NCBI GenBank assembly: GCA_029263275.1
Contig: JAJCXU010000428.1
Location: 1-5,142, forward strand
Source of the DNA: Ilumatobacter sp.
GTDB taxonomy: Bacteria; Actinomycetota; Acidimicrobiia; Acidimicrobiales; Ilumatobacteraceae
Reading direction: 5' to 3'
DNA: 5,142 nt
The notes under the pieces: generated by a model
Database searches by the model: none
The model's input: the letters and a program-made list of their open reading frames with translations, nothing else
What the model was told of the DNA's origin: nothing
Position numbers and translations under genes: made by a program
Shown: one piece after another, positions 4,735-5,142 of the stretch
Position numbering within the stretch: the stretch's first letter is position 1
Layout of the letters: every line of letters starts with the position of its first letter

Positions 4735-4765
4735 CGCGTTTATACTTCTACAAGCGCCTCCTCAA
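4723..4765. other. Probable attachment-site junction (one end of the integrated element)
   Basis: An AT-rich stretch (4723-4747) directly upstream of the integrase start gives way at about 4746-4755 to strongly GC-rich, codon-structured sequence that reads as the end of a chromosomal gene. Serine integrase genes usually lie next to their attachment site, and the change in composition marks the element-host border. The area holds the palindrome ACGCGT (4734-4739) and imperfect repeats of GTTTATAC type. The crossover dinucleotide cannot be fixed without the other end of the element or an empty site. Confidence 0.55.
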
Positions 4766-4802
4766 GGACGAGTACTGGAAGGCCGCCGGCCGAGCGATTT
4801 GA
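4746..4802 (+). pseudogene. Severed 3' end of a chromosomal gene disrupted by the insertion
   Basis: On the plus strand, codons from 4746 to the TGA at 4800-4802 read FYKRLLKDEYWKAAGRAI, with nearly every third base G or C, exactly like the tail of a normal high-GC gene. Upstream the frame enters AT-rich sequence at the element end and reaches a TAG at 4704. The stop sits two bases before the GTG start of the phosphodiesterase gene (and overlaps a TTG as TTGA), the spacing expected of an operon partner. The simplest reading is that the element integrated near the 3' end of this gene and its larger part lies beyond the far end of the element. The gene's identity cannot be told from 18 residues. 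Confidence 0.5.
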
Positions 4803-4804
4803 GC

Positions 4805-5142
4805 GTGAGCCGTCATACGTATCTCGAACACGACGGCCCGGCCGCATTTGCGCACCGCGGCGGCAACAAGCAGGCGCCGGAGAACACCGTCGCAGCGTTC
4901 GAGCATGCGGTGTCGTTGGGCTACCGCTACCTCGAAACAGATGTGCATCGCAGTGCCGATGGCGTTCTCGTCGCCTTCCATGATCCAGATCTCAATCGAA
5001 CCTGCGGCGTCGACGCGAACATCAGCGACCTCTCGTGGGCGCAAATCGCTGAGCTCCGCGTCGACGGGATCGAGCCGATTCCGCGGATGACCGATAGTAT
5101 CGACCGCTGGCCCGACCACCGCATCAACATCGACAGCAAGTC
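4805..5142 (+). CDS. Glycerophosphodiester phosphodiesterase, N-terminal part (runs off right edge)
   Basis: Chromosomal enzyme that hydrolyses glycerophosphodiesters to glycerol 3-phosphate and an alcohol. The 112 codons visible cover the first strands of a TIM-barrel GDPD domain. FAHRGG contains the catalytic H17 and R18; YLETDVH gives the metal-binding pair E44 and D46; FHDPDLNRT carries the second catalytic H59; PRM and INIDSK continue the family pattern. The N-terminus SRHTYLEHDGP is typical of cytoplasmic actinobacterial forms, with no signal peptide. Start chosen at GTG 4805 because it fits the family N-terminus; TTG 4799, overlapping the upstream stop, is possible. The frame is also open further upstream to 4721, but that stretch belongs to the element end and the preceding gene. 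No strong ribosome binding site is seen, so translation may be coupled to the upstream gene, now cut by the insertion. Confidence 0.93.
   Translation, partial: MSRHTYLEHDGPAAFAHRGGNKQAPENTVAAFEHAVSLGYRYLETDVHRSADGVLVAFHDPDLNRTCGVDANISDLSWAQIAELRVDGIEPIPRMTDSIDRWPDHRINIDSK

Noticed and set aside
4748..5119. Minus-strand 123-codon frame over the phosphodiesterase gene
   Set aside because: It is antisense to a gene with clear GDPD catalytic motifs, and the translated product has no recognisable pattern.
1..5142. CRISPR array, tRNA or rRNA gene, insertion sequence
   Set aside because: No regularly spaced direct repeats, no cloverleaf-like segment at the attachment junction and no transposase-like frame were seen on either strand.

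Overview
The window is the right-hand (integrase) end of a small integrated phage-like element in a high-GC bacterium, plus about 0.4 kb of flanking chromosome. GC-rich third codon positions, GTG starts, start codons placed directly after a -10 box and the form of the flanking glycerophosphodiesterase all point to an actinobacterium. A marine or soil actinobacterium or acidimicrobial lineage would fit, but I cannot name the genus.

Layout. On the minus strand, reading right to left: a large serine integrase (4722-3322); an excisionase-type helix-turn-helix protein (2955-2767); a 47-residue protein (2770-2627); a cysteine-containing 68-residue protein (2630-2424); a RecA-like/RepA-type ATPase with an N-terminal cysteine cluster (2427-1255); a 71-residue Pro/Gly-rich frame (1268-1053); an 87-residue unknown (1056-793); and the N-terminal part of an HK97-fold major capsid protein (628 to beyond base 1). 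One short gene lies on the plus strand (3067-3312), divergent from the excisionase gene and convergent with the integrase gene. From 4746 rightwards the sequence looks chromosomal: the last codons of a gene cut off by the insertion, then the start of a glycerophosphodiester phosphodiesterase gene (4805 to beyond the window).

How it works together. The integrase and excisionase-like protein would form the integration/excision module. The ATPase and its small partners look like a replication or maintenance module. The capsid gene begins a packaging module. Order and content recall the mycobacterial prophage-like elements phiRv1 and phiRv2 (integrase, excisionase, small proteins, replication protein, capsid genes), which are too small to be complete phages. 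The reading here is a capsid-encoding satellite or a reduced prophage; which one depends on sequence left of base 1.

From the excisionase gene to the capsid frame, five of six gene junctions are 4-base stop/start overlaps (GTGA or ATGA), which indicates one translationally coupled operon. That chain reveals two small genes, moves the ATPase start to a GTG at 2427, and points to an in-frame 56-codon upstream extension of the capsid gene. The features most worth a second look are a dense cluster of GGTCC/GGACC sites with two perfect hairpins just after the ATPase gene, a matching palindrome in the divergent promoter region, three inverted repeats before the ATPase gene, and an integrase promoter that spans the attachment junction.
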